NCBI GenBank assembly: GCA_017475005.1
Contig: JAFVGI010000002.1
Span: 1-54,095 of the forward strand
Origin: Prevotella sp.
Lineage (GTDB): Bacteria > Bacteroidota > Bacteroidia > Bacteroidales > Bacteroidaceae
DNA length: 54,095 nucleotides
Reading direction: 5' to 3'
Made by a program: the position numbers and the translations under genes. The notes beneath the pieces were generated by a model. The model searched no databases. It had not been told where the DNA came from and worked only from the letters and a program-made list of their open reading frames with translations. Shown here piece after piece: positions 43,894 to 52,819 of the stretch (its first letter is position 1; the number at the start of each line of letters is the position of its first letter).

Positions 43894-45948
43894 TTATCTG
43901 TTTTTAAACGCTGTGAGTCCTGATTGCAAGAACTTTATATATGCTGCTATGTCTTCGTCGTAGGAACGGGGTTTCTGGAGAATGGCATGCATATAACTGC
44001 CTTCGCCTTCAGTAAACGACTGACGAGAGTCGAGAAGTACATAGAAGGGTTGGGTGTTGTGTCCGAAGTGGGAACGCTGGAAATAACTCCATTTATCACC
44101 AATGGTACGAAGGGTGCGCTGCTGTCCGTTTTCTGTTACCTTGATGTGCTGCGACAGAGAGGTTTTATCATCCACATACAGTTGAATGAGGATATACTCA
44201 TCATTGATGATTTTCTGCACCTCTGAGTCTGTCCACACAGCTGCCTCCATCTTGCGGCAGTTGACACAACCATAGCCTGTAAAGTCTATCATAACAGGTC
44301 TCCCCGCTTTCCTTGCAGCATCGATGCCCTCATAGAAATCACGATAGGGATTATGGATAGAACCCTTTGCTTCCTGATGCCAGTTCTGGGTACTCATAGG
44401 AGGCGTAAATGCTGATATAGCTTTGCAGGGAGCGCCCCATAAGCCAGGAATCATATATGCTACGAAAGCGAAAGCGACGAGGGCGGATGTTAGATGTAAG
44501 ATGTTAGATGTAAGATGTATGTTTTTTGCTTTGCGGAGATAGTAGCAGCCGAGGAGGAAGAAGATGATAATCCAAAGTATCAGGAATACCTCACGGTCAA
44601 GAATGTGCCAGCCGTATGCTAAATCAGCAACAGAAAGGAACTTTAGCGAGAAGGCTATCTCAATAGCTCCCAGTGTCACTTTTACGGAAGTCATCCAATT
44701 GCCGGACTTCGGTGCTGCCTTCAGCCAAGCGGGGAAGAGGGCGAAGAGCATAAATGGCAGAGCCAATGCTACCGCAAATCCCAACATACCGATAGCTGCT
44801 CCCCAAACATTTCCGGAGGTTCCCAATTCGACGAGAAGGAAACCAACGATAGGTGCTGTGCATGAGAAACTTACCAACACCAAGGTGAATGCCATAAGGA
44901 AGATAGAGAGTGAAGAGTGAAGAGCGAATAGTGAAGAATCAGACTTTGTCGAAATCTCCTCGCTTTTTCTGTTGACATAGTTTGTCCAACTTGCCGGCAG
45001 AACTATCTCGAAGGCTCCCAATAACGAAATGCCGAATGCCAATAACAGGATGAAGAAGAAAATATTAAAGAAGGCATTTGTAGAGAGAGCATTGAGGGCG
45101 GAAGCACCAAATAATGATGTCACCACCAATCCTAAAAGCATATATATAATAATGATGGATATGCCATAGGTAACAGCATCACGAATACCCTTGATGTTAC
45201 GTCCTGTGCCAGTCTTGCCCTGTTCGTGGTTACCGCGCTTCATAAAGAAACTTACCGTCATCGGTATGATAGGCCACACGCAAGGGGTGAGAACAGCAAT
45301 AAAACCGCCCATTAATCCCAATAGGAAGATAGTCCACAGGGAAGGGATGGACGAGTCTGAAGATTCAGAAGAATCGAAAGAATCAGATGTAGAGGACGGA
45401 GGGATAGCAATACTAGTATCACTTGTTGCAATAGTCTGAATGGTTTTACCAGTATCATTAGTTATTGCTTTTTCCTCTACCTCTTCTTCTGTAGCTTTTG
45501 CGGGGACAGACATCTCACCTTGATAGGAGAAGTCAACGCTTGTAGGGGGGAGGCAGGTCTGATCATTGCATGCTCCATATTCCAAGTATCCCTCAACAGA
45601 ATATTTGCCACCTTTGAGTTTCAGTTTTTGAGAAAAAATAACACTCTTCTCAAAATACATCACCTCAGCATCAAAGACCTCCTCAAACTTCTTTATGGGT
45701 TTTCTATCAGCAGAAAGCGTCCCCACAGGTTCTGCTCCCTTGATACTACTGATGGTAAGGGTAGTTGGGGTAGGGCCGTTCTTTTCGTTCTGCGAATAGA
45801 TATGCCATCCGTCAGACATCTTGCCGCTGAAGAAGATTGTTATTTCGTCATCGGCAGTCTGTGTAACATAATGTGAAAAGTCAACCTGCGCTATTGTCAG
45901 CAGACAGGATAGGCAAGAAAAAAGGAATATGAAGAGAAGTCGTTGCAT
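43894..45948 (-). CDS. dsbD: Thiol:disulfide interchange protein DsbD
   Basis: DsbD passes electrons across the inner membrane to periplasmic thiol partners. Domains: signal peptide, N-terminal DsbD-alpha domain (about 22-150), a transmembrane block of eight or so helices from about residue 205 (ending near 535), and a C-terminal thioredoxin-like domain with the CVNC motif in FTGYGCVNCRKMEA. 684 residues is long for the family; part of the excess comes from three low-complexity stretches (Ser/Asp run near 190-200, DSSLFALHSSLS near 340, NIHLTSNILHLTS near 480) that look like intergenic repeats read in frame. Confidence 0.9.
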   Translation of the reverse strand: MQRLLFIFLFSCLSCLLTIAQVDFSHYVTQTADDEITIFFSGKMSDGWHIYSQNEKNGPTPTTLTISSIKGAEPVGTLSADRKPIKKFEEVFDAEVMYFEKSVIFSQKLKLKGGKYSVEGYLEYGACNDQTCLPPTSVDFSYQGEMSVPAKATEEEVEEKAITNDTGKTIQTIATSDTSIAIPPSSTSDSFDSSESSDSSIPSLWTIFLLGLMGGFIAVLTPCVWPIIPMTVSFFMKRGNHEQGKTGTGRNIKGIRDAVTYGISIIIIYMLLGLVVTSLFGASALNALSTNAFFNIFFFILLLAFGISLLGAFEIVLPASWTNYVNRKSEEISTKSDSSLFALHSSLSIFLMAFTLVLVSFSCTAPIVGFLLVELGTSGNVWGAAIGMLGFAVALALPFMLFALFPAWLKAAPKSGNWMTSVKVTLGAIEIAFSLKFLSVADLAYGWHILDREVFLILWIIIFFLLGCYYLRKAKNIHLTSNILHLTSALVAFAFVAYMIPGLWGAPCKAISAFTPPMSTQNWHQEAKGSIHNPYRDFYEGIDAARKAGRPVMIDFTGYGCVNCRKMEAAVWTDSEVQKIINDEYILIQLYVDDKTSLSQHIKVTENGQQRTLRTIGDKWSYFQRSHFGHNTQPFYVLLDSRQSFTEGEGSYMHAILQKPRSYDEDIAAYIKFLQSGLTAFKNR
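44486..44522. repeat. Intergenic-type simple repeat inside the dsbD coding region
   Basis: Four copies of TTAGATG/TAAGATG words in a row, read in frame as NIHLTSNILHLTS. A second run of GAGTGAA words lies at 44906-44940 (DSSLFALHSSLS), and an imperfect GAATC/GAAGATT run at 45355-45395 (Ser/Asp-rich). All sit in loops of the membrane protein. Confidence 0.75.
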
Positions 45949-45951
45949 ATA

Positions 45952-47244
45952 CTACAGCAGTTCCGGCAGTTCGAAGAGTCGGATGCCGTTAGAGCCTTTG
46001 ATGAGGATGTGGTATCCGGAAGGAACACCTTCCTCCTGAAGGGCTTTCTTGACAGCAGTAACATCAGGGAATTTACGGAAATGGCATTGTGTATTACCGA
46101 ATTCCTTACCGACAAGCCATATCAGCAGTTCTCCCTCTTTGGCAGAATCCTCTTCACGAAGGAGAAAGTCAACAACCTTCTGATGCTCTGCTGCGCTGAC
46201 ATCTCCCAATTCACGCATATCACCGAGAATAGCCATCTTAGGGCTCACCTGCATAATAGAGAAATTCTGTAATGCCGCCATCATAGAGGTAGGATTGGCA
46301 TTATAGGTATCTACGATGAGTTTGTTGTGGGAGGTGACAGTAAGCTGGGAGCGGTTATTGCTTGGTATATAGCCAGAAAGAGCATCATTGATGTCACTCT
46401 CAGAGACACCAAAATGCAGACCAACTGTGGCTGCTGCCATCATATTCTTGATGTTATAGGCTCCAATGAGATGAGTCATTATATCTCCACCCTGCCATTT
46501 GAAATGCAGATAAGGAGCACAGTCGATAACTTCTCCCTTGACATACGGAATAAGGTCTAAGCCAGAGGAGATATTCATGAGATATTCGTTTTCGCTGTCG
46601 ATGAAGACTTTACCATTATTGGCACGGAGATAGTCGTAGAGTTCTCCCTTTGTCTTTATGACACCCTCAAAGGAACCGAAGCCTTCGAGGTGAGCCTTGC
46701 CGACATTTGTTATCAGACCGCAGTTGGGTTCGACAATATTTACCAATGTCTTTATCTCACCAGGATGATTGGCTCCCATCTCGATGACAGCAAGATTATG
46801 TTCTTTTGTCAGTTGGAGAAGTGTCTTAGGTACTCCGATGTGATTGTTGAAGTTGCCTTGGGTATAGAGCACATTATACTTCTTTCCCAATACTGTTGCC
46901 ACCAGTTCTTTCGTCGTTGTCTTACCATTAGTACCAGTAATACCGATGATAGGAGTATTGAGAGCCTTGCGATGTTCGTTAGCCAGTTGTTGCAGGGCAG
47001 TCAGAACATCAGGAACAACGATGAATCTGTCATCGGTAGCATATTGCAGTTCATCAATGACAGCATAGGAACATCCCTTTTCAAGAGCTGAGGCAGCATA
47101 GGCATTGCCATTGAATGTCTCACCCTTGAGGGCAAAGAAGATGCTTCCGGCAGGGCAGTCGCGGCTGTCGGTAGTGATACGACCCCCCTCCGCCTCCCCC
47201 AAGGAGGAGTGTAGGAATAAGTCATATAGAGATGCTTGATTCAT
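45952..47244 (-). CDS. murF: UDP-N-acetylmuramoyl-tripeptide:D-Ala-D-Ala ligase MurF
   Basis: MurF adds D-Ala-D-Ala to the cell-wall precursor. The 430-residue protein has the ATP-binding GITGTNGKTTT, EMGANHPGEI and NPTSMMAAL. Its N-terminus MNQASLYDLFLHSS is interrupted, before the conserved ITTDSRDCP, by LGEAEGGR, encoded by a GC-rich palindrome (47179-47210). It starts 3 nt before the dsbD gene ends its upstream side, so the two may be cotranscribed. Confidence 0.93.
   Translation of the reverse strand: MNQASLYDLFLHSSLGEAEGGRITTDSRDCPAGSIFFALKGETFNGNAYAASALEKGCSYAVIDELQYATDDRFIVVPDVLTALQQLANEHRKALNTPIIGITGTNGKTTTKELVATVLGKKYNVLYTQGNFNNHIGVPKTLLQLTKEHNLAVIEMGANHPGEIKTLVNIVEPNCGLITNVGKAHLEGFGSFEGVIKTKGELYDYLRANNGKVFIDSENEYLMNISSGLDLIPYVKGEVIDCAPYLHFKWQGGDIMTHLIGAYNIKNMMAAATVGLHFGVSESDINDALSGYIPSNNRSQLTVTSHNKLIVDTYNANPTSMMAALQNFSIMQVSPKMAILGDMRELGDVSAAEHQKVVDFLLREEDSAKEGELLIWLVGKEFGNTQCHFRKFPDVTAVKKALQEEGVPSGYHILIKGSNGIRLFELPELL
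47179..47210 (+). repeat. GC-rich palindromic element inside murF
   Basis: The unit begins CGACCCC and contains CCTCCCCCAAGGAGGAG. It is homologous to the copy at 52362-52394 and forms an inverted pair with 47269-47304. Confidence 0.7.
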
Positions 47245-47268
47245 AAGTAATATGTAGTTGTGATAGTT

Positions 47269-47304
47269 TAGTCTCCCCCTTGGGGAGATTTAGAGGGGGT
47301 TATG
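47269..47304 (-). repeat. GC-rich palindromic element at the proA stop
   Basis: CTCCCCCTTGGGGAG followed by GAGGGGGT. The proA stop codon (47300-47302) lies at its edge. Its orientation is opposite to the murF copy 60 nt away. Confidence 0.7.
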
Positions 47305-48541
47305 CCCTAATCTGTCCGTTACCCTTGATGAGCCACTTGAAGGTTGTCATCTCTTCGAGAGCCATAGGACCACGAGGACCGAGTTTCTGGGTAGAGATAC
47401 CGATTTCTGCACCCAATCCGAACTGTGCCCCATCGGTAAAGCTAGTAGGAGCATTCCAATAGACACATGCAGCATCAACCTGCTTCTGGAACTTCTCTGC
47501 TGTTGCACTATCATTGGTTATGATGCTCTCAGAATGACCTGAGCCATAAAGGCTGATATGCTCAATGGCCTCGTCAACATTGTTAACTGTCTTGATAGCC
47601 ATAGCATAGTCCATAAATTCTGTGCCAAAGGAAACTTCTGTAGCCTGTTCCAGAAGGTTGTTAGGATAGCTCTTGTTGAGGAATCCATAAGCACCTGGAT
47701 CAGCATATATCTTTACGTTGAATGGTACCAACAACATACCGAGGGTAGGAAGGTCTTTGAGACGGTCCTTGTGAACAATGAGACAGTCGAGGGCGTTGCA
47801 TACGCTAACTCTTCGAGTCTTGGCATTGATGATGATGCGGGAAGCCATATCAAAGTCAGAATCCTTATCCCAATAAGCATGCACAACACCAGCACCAGTC
47901 TCAATAACAGGCACCTTAGCATTATTGCGTACAAAGTCGATGAGCTTTCTTCCGCCTCGTGGTATACAGACATCAATATATCCCACTGCAGACAGCATCT
48001 CAGCAGTTGCCTCATGAGTAGCAGGCAGTAGCTGCACGCAGCCAGCATCGCAACCACTCTTTGTTATGACATCTTTGATTAGGGCAATGATAGCCTTATT
48101 TGACTCATCAGCATCATGGCCACCTTTCAGCACGCATGCATTACCACTTTTGAAGCAGAGAGAGAAGACATCAAAAGCCACATTAGGACGAGCCTCGAAT
48201 ACCATACCGATAACACCGAAAGGAACAGAAACTTTCTTCAGTTCCAAGCCGTTAGGAAGAGTCTTCTCACTAAGCACCCTGTTCAATGGAGAGGGTAGGG
48301 AGGCTACATTGCGCATATCGTTGGCAATGTCTTCAAGACGCTTTGGTGTCAGTTGCAGACGATCATATAAAGGATTCTCCTTATCCATGAGACTGAGGTC
48401 TTTTGCATTAGCCTCAAGAATAGTATTCTCATTGACTTTTATAGCATCAGCCACAGCGAGAAGTATCTCGTTGCGTTTTTCATCTGATACAAGAGCAAGA
48501 TTGCGTGATGCTTCTTTTGCTATTTGAAATTGTGGTAACAT
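47300..48541 (-). CDS. proA: Gamma-glutamyl phosphate reductase
   Basis: ProA reduces gamma-glutamyl phosphate to glutamate semialdehyde, the second step to proline. The 413-residue protein has the aldehyde-dehydrogenase fold with the family signature around VIETGAGVVHAYWD and the catalytic Cys in RRVSVCNALDCL. It is followed on the same strand by murF and preceded 24 nt upstream by proB. Its stop codon abuts a palindromic element. Confidence 0.95.
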   Translation of the reverse strand: MLPQFQIAKEASRNLALVSDEKRNEILLAVADAIKVNENTILEANAKDLSLMDKENPLYDRLQLTPKRLEDIANDMRNVASLPSPLNRVLSEKTLPNGLELKKVSVPFGVIGMVFEARPNVAFDVFSLCFKSGNACVLKGGHDADESNKAIIALIKDVITKSGCDAGCVQLLPATHEATAEMLSAVGYIDVCIPRGGRKLIDFVRNNAKVPVIETGAGVVHAYWDKDSDFDMASRIIINAKTRRVSVCNALDCLIVHKDRLKDLPTLGMLLVPFNVKIYADPGAYGFLNKSYPNNLLEQATEVSFGTEFMDYAMAIKTVNNVDEAIEHISLYGSGHSESIITNDSATAEKFQKQVDAACVYWNAPTSFTDGAQFGLGAEIGISTQKLGPRGPMALEEMTTFKWLIKGNGQIRA

Positions 48542-48565
48542 GTTGTTATGTGGTTTTGTTGTTGT

Positions 48566-49339
48566 TTACTTTGATTTTGGAATGAACTCTGTATGTACAG
48601 TCTTCTCAGGATTTGTCAGCAGGGCAGGAAGGATATTTTCCCTGTTGCCGTTGGCAATCATTACCTTAATTCCGCTGGCAGCTACTGTGCGGGCGGTGTG
48701 ATACTTTGATTCCATACCACCTCTGCCAGCGCTACTCTTGCTCGGAAGGATATACTGGTCGAGGTTATCTTCAGGTTTCACCTGTCTGATAATCTTGCTG
48801 TCAGGATTTGCTGGATTGCCAGTATAGATGCCATCAATGTTACTGAGAAGGATGAGAGTTTCTGCTCCCATCATCTGTGCTATCAGTCCGGACAGTTCAT
48901 CATTATCGGTGAACATCAGCTCCGTAAGACAAACTGTATCGTTCTCGTTCACGATAGGTATGACACCATTATCAAGCATCAGAGCCATACAGTTGCGTTG
49001 GTTCTTATATTGCTCTCCTGCTACGAAATTCTCCTTCATTGTCAGTACCTGTCCAATGTGAATATTATATTCGCGGAAGAGGTCGTAATAAAGGTTTATG
49101 AGTTTCACTTGTCCCATAGCAGAGAACAACTGACGCTGTTCTGCAGAATCCAGTTCATGGTCCACCTTCAGTTCTTGTCGTCCGCAGGCAACAGCACCAG
49201 AGCTGACGAGAATCACCTCATATTGCTGCTGTTTGAGCCATGCTATCTGGTCAACAAGAGCTGAGAGCCTTGTGATATTTAGTTTGCCTTTTTCGGTAGT
49301 GAGCACATTAGAGCCCACTTTTACTACGATACGAGACAT
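48566..49339 (-). CDS. proB: Glutamate 5-kinase
   Basis: ProB phosphorylates glutamate, the first and usually feedback-inhibited step of proline synthesis. The 257-residue form has the amino-acid-kinase domain only (VVKVGSNVLTTEKGK, VLVSSGAVACGR, NENDTV, GRGGMESKYHTA) and lacks the C-terminal PUA domain found in E. coli ProB. It lies 7 nt after proC and 24 nt before proA. Confidence 0.95.
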   Translation of the reverse strand: MSRIVVKVGSNVLTTEKGKLNITRLSALVDQIAWLKQQQYEVILVSSGAVACGRQELKVDHELDSAEQRQLFSAMGQVKLINLYYDLFREYNIHIGQVLTMKENFVAGEQYKNQRNCMALMLDNGVIPIVNENDTVCLTELMFTDNDELSGLIAQMMGAETLILLSNIDGIYTGNPANPDSKIIRQVKPEDNLDQYILPSKSSAGRGGMESKYHTARTVAASGIKVMIANGNRENILPALLTNPEKTVHTEFIPKSK

Positions 49340-49346
49340 TTTGTTA

Positions 49347-50141
49347 TTATTTTAATCCAGCTTTCAGGCTGCGAATGACAGCAGAATTGAAGCCGCTATG
49401 ATCTAATTCGTTTAGTCCCTTGATAGTTACTCCACCAGGTGTGGTAACTTTATCGATAGCCTCTTCAGGATGCCAGCCTGTTTCCTTCAATAAAGACACA
49501 GCGCCCTGCATTGTCTGTAGTGCTATCTGCTTTGCTTGATTAGGGTAGAATCCCATTTCGCATCCGCCTTCCATTTGAGCACGGATGTAACGCATCACAT
49601 AAGCAATGCCGCAAGATGCCATCATCATACCAGGACCAACGAGGTTCTCTGCAACAACGAGGGTGTCGCCGCATAGAGAATAAAGAGCATCTACCTTTGC
49701 GAGAGCTTCTTCTGAGGTGTTCTTGCCTTTGGCGATAAATGACATGCTGGCTCCAAATTCGGCAGCGATATTTGGAATGACATAGCAGATATCACCCGTT
49801 CCAAGTTTTTCTTCTACCTTGTCTGTGGTAAAGTTGGCAGCATCAGAAACAATAATCTGTTCCTGCATATTGAGAGCAGGAATAATCTCGTCAAGCACTG
49901 TTGGCATTAACCAAGGCTTCACAACCAATACAACAATTTTAGCATCCTTTACGGCTGCTACGTTATCTGTTGTAGTAGTGATGGATGGATACTTGCTTTT
50001 GAAAGACTCCAGAAGGGCCTCGTTTTTATCAGCAATAGTGAGGGTGACTTCCTTAGACTTTGCCCATCCATGTATGAGGGCTCCTCCCATGTTTCCGCAT
50101 CCTATAACGGCAACACGCATATTATGTATATCTGCTTTCAT
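49347..50141 (-). CDS. proC: Pyrroline-5-carboxylate reductase
   Basis: ProC finishes proline synthesis. The 264-residue protein has an N-terminal Rossmann fold (VAVIGCGNMGGALIHGW) and the C-terminal P5CR signature (KVTTPGGVTIKGLNELD). With proA and proB it makes a complete proline set, next to arginine genes. Confidence 0.95.
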   Translation of the reverse strand: MKADIHNMRVAVIGCGNMGGALIHGWAKSKEVTLTIADKNEALLESFKSKYPSITTTTDNVAAVKDAKIVVLVVKPWLMPTVLDEIIPALNMQEQIIVSDAANFTTDKVEEKLGTGDICYVIPNIAAEFGASMSFIAKGKNTSEEALAKVDALYSLCGDTLVVAENLVGPGMMMASCGIAYVMRYIRAQMEGGCEMGFYPNQAKQIALQTMQGAVSLLKETGWHPEEAIDKVTTPGGVTIKGLNELDHSGFNSAVIRSLKAGLK

Positions 50142-50164
50142 TTGTTGACAATATTTTATTACAA

Positions 50165-51304
50165 TTATATTACTTTCTTCAGGCGTGAGATGAATGTATC
50201 CACATCGGATTTTGTCAGGCAGAGAGGTGGTAACAGACGCAACAGATTAGTGCCGGCACAACCTGTGAAACAATGCTGTTCGTAAACCAAAGGCTTACGT
50301 ACTTCTGCATGGGGCTTATCAAATTCTACACCAATCATGAGGCCACGACCTCTGACATCTGTAATATGTGAACCTTCAGGAGAAGCCTGCAGCTGTTTCA
50401 GTTGAGCCATGAGATATTCACCCACTTCGTGTGTGTTCTCAACAAGTTTCTCTTCTTCCATAACATCAAGTACTGCCAAAGCCGCTGTACATGCGAGGTG
50501 ATTACCACCAAAGGTGGTTCCAAGCATACCATAAACAGGTTTGAATTCAGGAGAGATAAGCACGCCACTCATTGGGAATCCGTTTCCGATTCCTTTTGCA
50601 ACAGTAATCATGTCTGGGCGTATTCCAAGCCATTGGTGCGCAAAGAATTTTCCGCTTCTTCCGTAGCCACATTGTATCTCGTCGCAAATAAGGACTGCTC
50701 CATTTGCCTTACAAGCTTTTTCCAGTCCCTGAGCAAATTCGGCAGTAGCCATCTGTATGCCGCCAACACCCTGTATGCATTCCAGGATAACAGCACAAAC
50801 ATCACCCTTTGCCAGTTCTGCCTCCCAAGCAGGAAGGTCGTTCATAGGCAGGAATGTAACATGTCCGTTGTCATTGATAGGTGCTACAATTTTTGGGTTG
50901 TTTGTTACCTCGACAGCGAGGGAAGTACGTCCATGGAAAGCTTTCTGAACTGACAGAACACGCTTGCGTCCATTGGTGAAAGAAGCGAGTTTCAGGGCAT
51001 TCTCATTTGCCTCAGCACCAGAATTGATAAGGAACAGCTGATAATCATCATATCCGCTAATTTTACCAAGACGTTCTGCCAACTGCACCTGTAACTTGTT
51101 CTGAACAGAGTTGGAATAGAATCCCAGAGTATTGAGTTGTTTGGTCATCATCTCTACATAATGAGGATGGCAATGACCTATGCTGATAACGGCATGCCCA
51201 CCATAGAGGTCCAGATATTCCTGACCTTTGTCGTCCCATACCTTACAGCCTTGTCCCTTGACAATATTTACATCGAAAAGGGGATATACATCGAATAGTT
51301 TCAT
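50165..51304 (-). CDS. argD: Acetylornithine aminotransferase
   Basis: A class III PLP aminotransferase of 379 residues: YLDLYGGHAVISIGHCHP near the N-terminus, LINSGAEANENALKLA, the cofactor-site Asp in CDEIQCGYGRSGKFFAH and the Schiff-base Lys in TVAKGIGNGFPM. It transfers an amino group to N-acetylglutamate semialdehyde, or the succinylated form that some Bacteroidota use in this pathway. It lies 37 nt after argC. Confidence 0.92.
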   Translation of the reverse strand: MKLFDVYPLFDVNIVKGQGCKVWDDKGQEYLDLYGGHAVISIGHCHPHYVEMMTKQLNTLGFYSNSVQNKLQVQLAERLGKISGYDDYQLFLINSGAEANENALKLASFTNGRKRVLSVQKAFHGRTSLAVEVTNNPKIVAPINDNGHVTFLPMNDLPAWEAELAKGDVCAVILECIQGVGGIQMATAEFAQGLEKACKANGAVLICDEIQCGYGRSGKFFAHQWLGIRPDMITVAKGIGNGFPMSGVLISPEFKPVYGMLGTTFGGNHLACTAALAVLDVMEEEKLVENTHEVGEYLMAQLKQLQASPEGSHITDVRGRGLMIGVEFDKPHAEVRKPLVYEQHCFTGCAGTNLLRLLPPLCLTKSDVDTFISRLKKVI

Positions 51305-51306
51305 TT

Positions 51307-51341
51307 TTGATTTTTCAATTTTTCAATTATCAATTTTCAAT
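51307..51341. repeat. TCAATTT simple repeat
   Basis: Four imperfect copies of TTTTCAA/TATCAA words fill the gap between argC and argD, like the runs at 6478 and 17764. Confidence 0.7.
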
Positions 51342-52418
51342 TTAGAATGCACTCGCTTTGAGTTTCAGGCCTGCTGTCTCATCGAGTCCGAACATAATGT
51401 TCATATTTTGCACAGCTTGTCCCACTGCTCCCTTGAGGAGGTTGTCGATGATTGATGTTACAACGACTTTGCGTCCAAAGACATCAATATGTACGAGAGC
51501 CTTGCTGGTGTTTACAATCTGCTTCAGGTCAAGAGCCTTGTCGCAGTAGTGTGTCATCGCAGCATCGGCATAGAAATCCTTGTAGAGTTTTATCAGCTCC
51601 TCCTTGTCGCACGGCTTGTCGAGAGTCACCACCTCTGTGCAGAATATTCCTCGTGGGAAATCGCCCCTGTAAGGGATGAAGTCCACCGTTATTCCTTCGG
51701 CATCAAAACCCTCATCAAGTGTATCGACCACATGTGGAGCGCCTTCTGGCTTCAGCTCGTTCAGCGTCTGGCAAATCTCGTGAAGGTGCTGATGTGAGAA
51801 CAACTTATAGAATGAGAAGTTATTGTCGCGCCAAGAGAAATGCGTCGTTGCTGCAGGTTTCTGTCCTGCTCCAGTAGAACCAGTTACGGCATTTACTGCG
51901 ATGTCGTTAGTTAGCAGACCTGCCTTCGCTAATGGAAGCAATCCCAACTGTATGCAGGTAGCGAAACATCCTGGATTAGCTAAATGTTGGCATTTCGCTA
52001 TTGCCTCGCGATGTGTCTCAGGGAGACCATATACATAGTCGTGAGTAGGTGCCGCGATGCGGAAGTCCTGTGCCAAATCGATAATCTTCACATTGGCAGG
52101 AATTGTGTGTTCCTTCAGGAAGGCCTCAGACTTTCCGTGACCAAAGCAGAAGAATACTACATCGACATCATCAAAAGGCATCTCTGATGTGAACTCCAAA
52201 TCTGTTTCGCCAATAAGTCCTTCGTGAATGTCACAGACCTTGTTGCCTGCGTTCGACTCGCTGTTGGCAAATACAATTTGTACGTCAGGATGGTTTATCA
52301 GCAGCCTTATAAGCTCGCCACCAGTATAGCCGGCAGCACCAAGAATTCCAACTTTAAGCAACGACCCCTTCCTGGCCTCCCCAAAGGGGAGGGAACTGTT
52401 TTCGTTTTGTTTATTCAT
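51342..52418 (-). CDS. argC: N-acetyl-gamma-glutamyl-phosphate reductase
   Basis: ArgC makes the semialdehyde used by ArgD. The NAD(P)-binding start LLKVGILGAAGYTGGELIRLL and the catalytic Cys in LANPGCFATC are intact. As drawn, the protein (358 residues) begins with 19 extra residues (SSLPFGEARKGS and neighbours) encoded by a palindromic element; the normal family start would be the in-frame TTG at 52359-52361, giving MLKVGIL. Which start is used is open. The gene begins 2 nt after the DUF559 gene ends. Confidence 0.93.
   Translation of the reverse strand: MNKQNENSSLPFGEARKGSLLKVGILGAAGYTGGELIRLLINHPDVQIVFANSESNAGNKVCDIHEGLIGETDLEFTSEMPFDDVDVVFFCFGHGKSEAFLKEHTIPANVKIIDLAQDFRIAAPTHDYVYGLPETHREAIAKCQHLANPGCFATCIQLGLLPLAKAGLLTNDIAVNAVTGSTGAGQKPAATTHFSWRDNNFSFYKLFSHQHLHEICQTLNELKPEGAPHVVDTLDEGFDAEGITVDFIPYRGDFPRGIFCTEVVTLDKPCDKEELIKLYKDFYADAAMTHYCDKALDLKQIVNTSKALVHIDVFGRKVVVTSIIDNLLKGAVGQAVQNMNIMFGLDETAGLKLKASAF
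52362..52394 (+). repeat. Left palindromic arm of the DUF559 cassette
   Basis: Begins CGACCCC and contains CCTCCCCAAAGGGGAGG. It is in inverted orientation to 52820-52856, and its left edge abuts the family-type start codon of argC. Confidence 0.75.
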
Positions 52419-52420
52419 TA

Positions 52421-52801
52421 TTATTCAAATAGTTGTTTCTTTATATAATTCAAAACGTCTTCGATACTTGTATTAATCTCTTCGTTTGTAAATCTAATGA
52501 CGCTAAATCCTATGGCCTCTAGTTTTTCAGTACGATGTTCATCCTTTTGTATTTGTTCATATTCCGAATGATACCCGCCATCTACTTCAATTATAAGTTT
52601 TTTCTCTAAACAGACAAAGTCTACGATATAGTCACCTATGATGTATTGTCTGTTGAATTTAACCCCTAATTGGTTGTTTCGTATATATTGCCAAATAAGA
52701 TTCTCCGCATCAGTTGGGAATTGCTTGTTCTTTTTTGCAAATTCCTTTAACAACTTATACCAGTCAGGGGATGCAAAGTTATATTTGTACTTAAAGCCCA
52801 T
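52421..52801 (-). CDS. DUF559 (Vsr-like) predicted endonuclease
   Basis: A 126-residue protein of the DUF559 family, related to very-short-patch-repair endonucleases with a PD-(D/E)XK-like fold. The core is visible: NRQYIIGDYIVDFVC (Asp61), then LIIEVDGGYH (Glu72, Asp74, His78). No partner methyltransferase is adjacent. It sits alone between argG and argC on their strand, with inverted GC-rich palindromes on both sides, so it looks like an inserted cassette rather than part of arginine synthesis. Function of this family in Bacteroidota is not established. Confidence 0.85.
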   Translation of the reverse strand: MGFKYKYNFASPDWYKLLKEFAKKNKQFPTDAENLIWQYIRNNQLGVKFNRQYIIGDYIVDFVCLEKKLIIEVDGGYHSEYEQIQKDEHRTEKLEAIGFSVIRFTNEEINTSIEDVLNYIKKQLFE

Positions 52802-52819
52802 TCGGATTTCTTTTTTCCT

